A stretch of 64,000 bases of DNA from Janthinobacterium agaricidamnosum. Its GTDB lineage: Bacteria > Pseudomonadota > Gammaproteobacteria > Burkholderiales > Burkholderiaceae_D. The stretch covers positions 5,456,001-5,520,000 of the forward strand of contig NZ_CP033019.1 in the NCBI RefSeq assembly GCF_003667705.1. The letters are read 5' to 3'. This document shows positions 62,902 to 64,000 of this stretch, in pieces; positions within the stretch are counted from its first letter, which is position 1; every line of letters starts with the position of its first letter. A program made the translations under genes and the position numbers. Under the pieces are notes generated by a model that searched no databases, had not been told where the DNA came from, and worked only from the letters and a program-made list of their open reading frames with translations.

Positions 62902-63360
62902 TCAGGCCAGTTCGGCGATCAGCTCGATCTCGACGCAAGCACCCAGCGGGATTTGCGCCACGCCAAAGGCGGAGCGGGCGTGCTTGCCGCTATCGCCGAA
63001 GACTTCGACGAACAGTTCCGAGGCGCCATTGGTCACCAGGTGCTGTTCCGTAAAGTCGGAGGTGGAATTGACCAGGCTCATGACCTTGACGATGCGCTTG
63101 ACCTTGTTCAAGTCGCCGCCGCATGCATCTTGCAGGGTGGCGATCAGTTCGATGGCGATGCCGCGCGCAGCGATCTTGCCTTCTTCCGTGGTGACGTCCT
63201 TGCCCAGTTGGCCAACCCAGACCTTGCCATCCTTCTTGGCCAGGTGGCCGGACAGGAAGACGGTGTTGCCCGTGCGGGCATGCATCACGTAGGCGGCAGC
63301 TGGGGCGGCGACGACTGGCAATTCAATGTTGAGGGCTTTGATTTTTTCGTAAAACGACAT
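62902..63360 (-). CDS. RidA/YjgF-family protein lacking the catalytic Arg
   Basis: 152 residues from the ATG at 63360, with GGAG before it. The Rid fold is clear (VFLSGHLAKKDGKVWVGQLG, LNKVKRIVKVMSLVNSTSDF, PLGACVEIELIAEL). In RidA the imine-hydrolysing Arg lies in VARLPKD...VEIE; here the same place reads VAQIPLGACVEIE, with Gln. It therefore belongs with Rid groups of uncertain activity. Located upstream of an amino acid permease, it may serve amino acid catabolism. Confidence 0.88.
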   Translation of the reverse strand: MSFYEKIKALNIELPVVAAPAAAYVMHARTGNTVFLSGHLAKKDGKVWVGQLGKDVTTEEGKIAARGIAIELIATLQDACGGDLNKVKRIVKVMSLVNSTSDFTEQHLVTNGASELFVEVFGDSGKHARSAFGVAQIPLGACVEIELIAELA

Positions 63361-63614
63361 GCTATTTCTCCAAGAAAACAATATAAGCGAAACCAAAATT
63401 CATGCACGGCAGGGCACGCAGGATGACGCCCTGGCAGCGCGGTAGTGACCGACAACAGTGCCAGATTAAACGTCATCATATTGGTGAACCAGCAGTTTTA
63501 GTTCACAAATAGGCCCGGTTATTCAGTGGATTATACCGACAATCAAACAAAATTCAGCATCGGTTCATGAAGCATGCTCTACAGGCATCGAGCGTGACTT
63601 TTTTCATTAAATTG

Positions 63615-64000
63615 TCACTTGTGCAATGTCAAGCCCTCGGGGTCAAGATTTATTGCCTCCAAAAATGCCTGGTCGTGCGAAACCACAAGTAACGCCCCCT
63701 GGTATTGCAGCAGCATCTGCTCCAGCGCCTGCAGGCTGGCCAGGTCCAGATGATTGTCCGGTTCGTCGAGCAGCAGCAGTTGCGGCGGCGCCTGCGCATA
63801 CAGCTCGGCCGCCAGCGCCACCTTCATGCGCTCGCCGCCGCTGAGCAAACGGCTGGGCATGGTGGCGCGCGCGCCGGCAATGCCCAGCAGCGCCAGCCGC
63901 GTGCGCAGCTCGCCTTCCGGCAAGATACTGTTGCGTGCCTGCAAGCGTTGCACGGCGCTGCACTCGCCGTCTTGCAGCCCAGCATGCTGGTCCAGCCAGG
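63615..64000 (-). CDS. ABC-F family ATPase, partial (C-terminal nucleotide-binding domain)
   Basis: The frame enters from the right edge and ends at 63615, with about 127 residues visible. The signature LSGGERMKVALAAEL, Walker B LLLLDEPDNHLD and switch VVSHDQAFLEAI identify the second NBD of an ABC-F protein. The usual DEPTNHLD reads DEPDNHLD here. There are no membrane segments; these proteins act on ribosomes or have other soluble roles. The rest is outside the window, so no subgroup is assigned. Confidence 0.88.
   Translation of the reverse strand, partial: WLDQHAGLQDGECSAVQRLQARNSILPEGELRTRLALLGIAGARATMPSRLLSGGERMKVALAAELYAQAPPQLLLLDEPDNHLDLASLQALEQMLLQYQGALLVVSHDQAFLEAINLDPEGLTLHK

Overview
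The window looks like an ordinary chromosomal stretch of a Gram-negative betaproteobacterium of the Oxalobacteraceae type (Janthinobacterium/Massilia/Duganella-like). That placement is inferred from gene content, gene order, high GC and general protein character; no rRNA or other species marker is present. I see no tRNA, rRNA, CRISPR array, phage or complete insertion sequence. Accessory DNA is limited to short palindromic repeats.

Layout. (1) 1-6.6 kb: a LysR regulator divergent from a porin, a PotD-like binding protein, two permeases, an ATPase and a nucleoside hydrolase, probably one uptake-and-hydrolysis unit. (2) 6.6-17.8 kb: lptD-surA-pdxA-rsmA on the minus strand, divergent from amgK-murU-pepP-ubiH plus a PAS-GGDEF diguanylate cyclase; this covers outer-membrane biogenesis, rRNA methylation, peptidoglycan-sugar recycling and ubiquinone synthesis. 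(3) 17.9-20.8 kb: three-gene proton-translocating transhydrogenase. (4) 21-31.6 kb: nudJ-mnmA, an atypical receiver protein, a 5'-3' exonuclease, a glutathione transferase, a DUF898 plus M48 protease pair, a glutamate-synthase-like FMN protein, a GH3 glycosidase, and an SDR with a divergent AraC regulator. (5) 32.7-38.6 kb: an iron island with feoA-feoB and a Cys-rich Feo partner, bfd with a strong Fur box, a TonB-like protein, a PiuC/YbiX hydroxylase and bacterioferritin. feoB carries a frameshift in a homopolymer. (6) 38.6-46.1 kb: a sucrose locus (suxC, suxB, suxA, suxR) with two LacI-type operators, and a GST gene upstream. (7) 46.3-50.3 kb: purB, cytochrome b561, two YceI proteins and a small YeaQ-type membrane protein. 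(8) 50.5-63.4 kb: S46, M14 and S9 peptidases, a FUSC-family membrane protein, two APC-type amino acid permeases and a RidA-like protein, suggesting peptide and amino acid use. An ABC-F ATPase gene runs off the right end.

The least explained signals are non-coding. Three dispersed ~100-bp elements share a core with a central hairpin whose stem changes in a compensatory way, and each is bounded by its own unrelated inverted arms; two of them touch stop codons. There is also a convergent REP-like pair with a single relative whose edge supplies the pdxA stop codon, and a GCGCAAGTGG inverted motif found twice. Most long open frames opposite real genes are GC-driven shadows and were left out.
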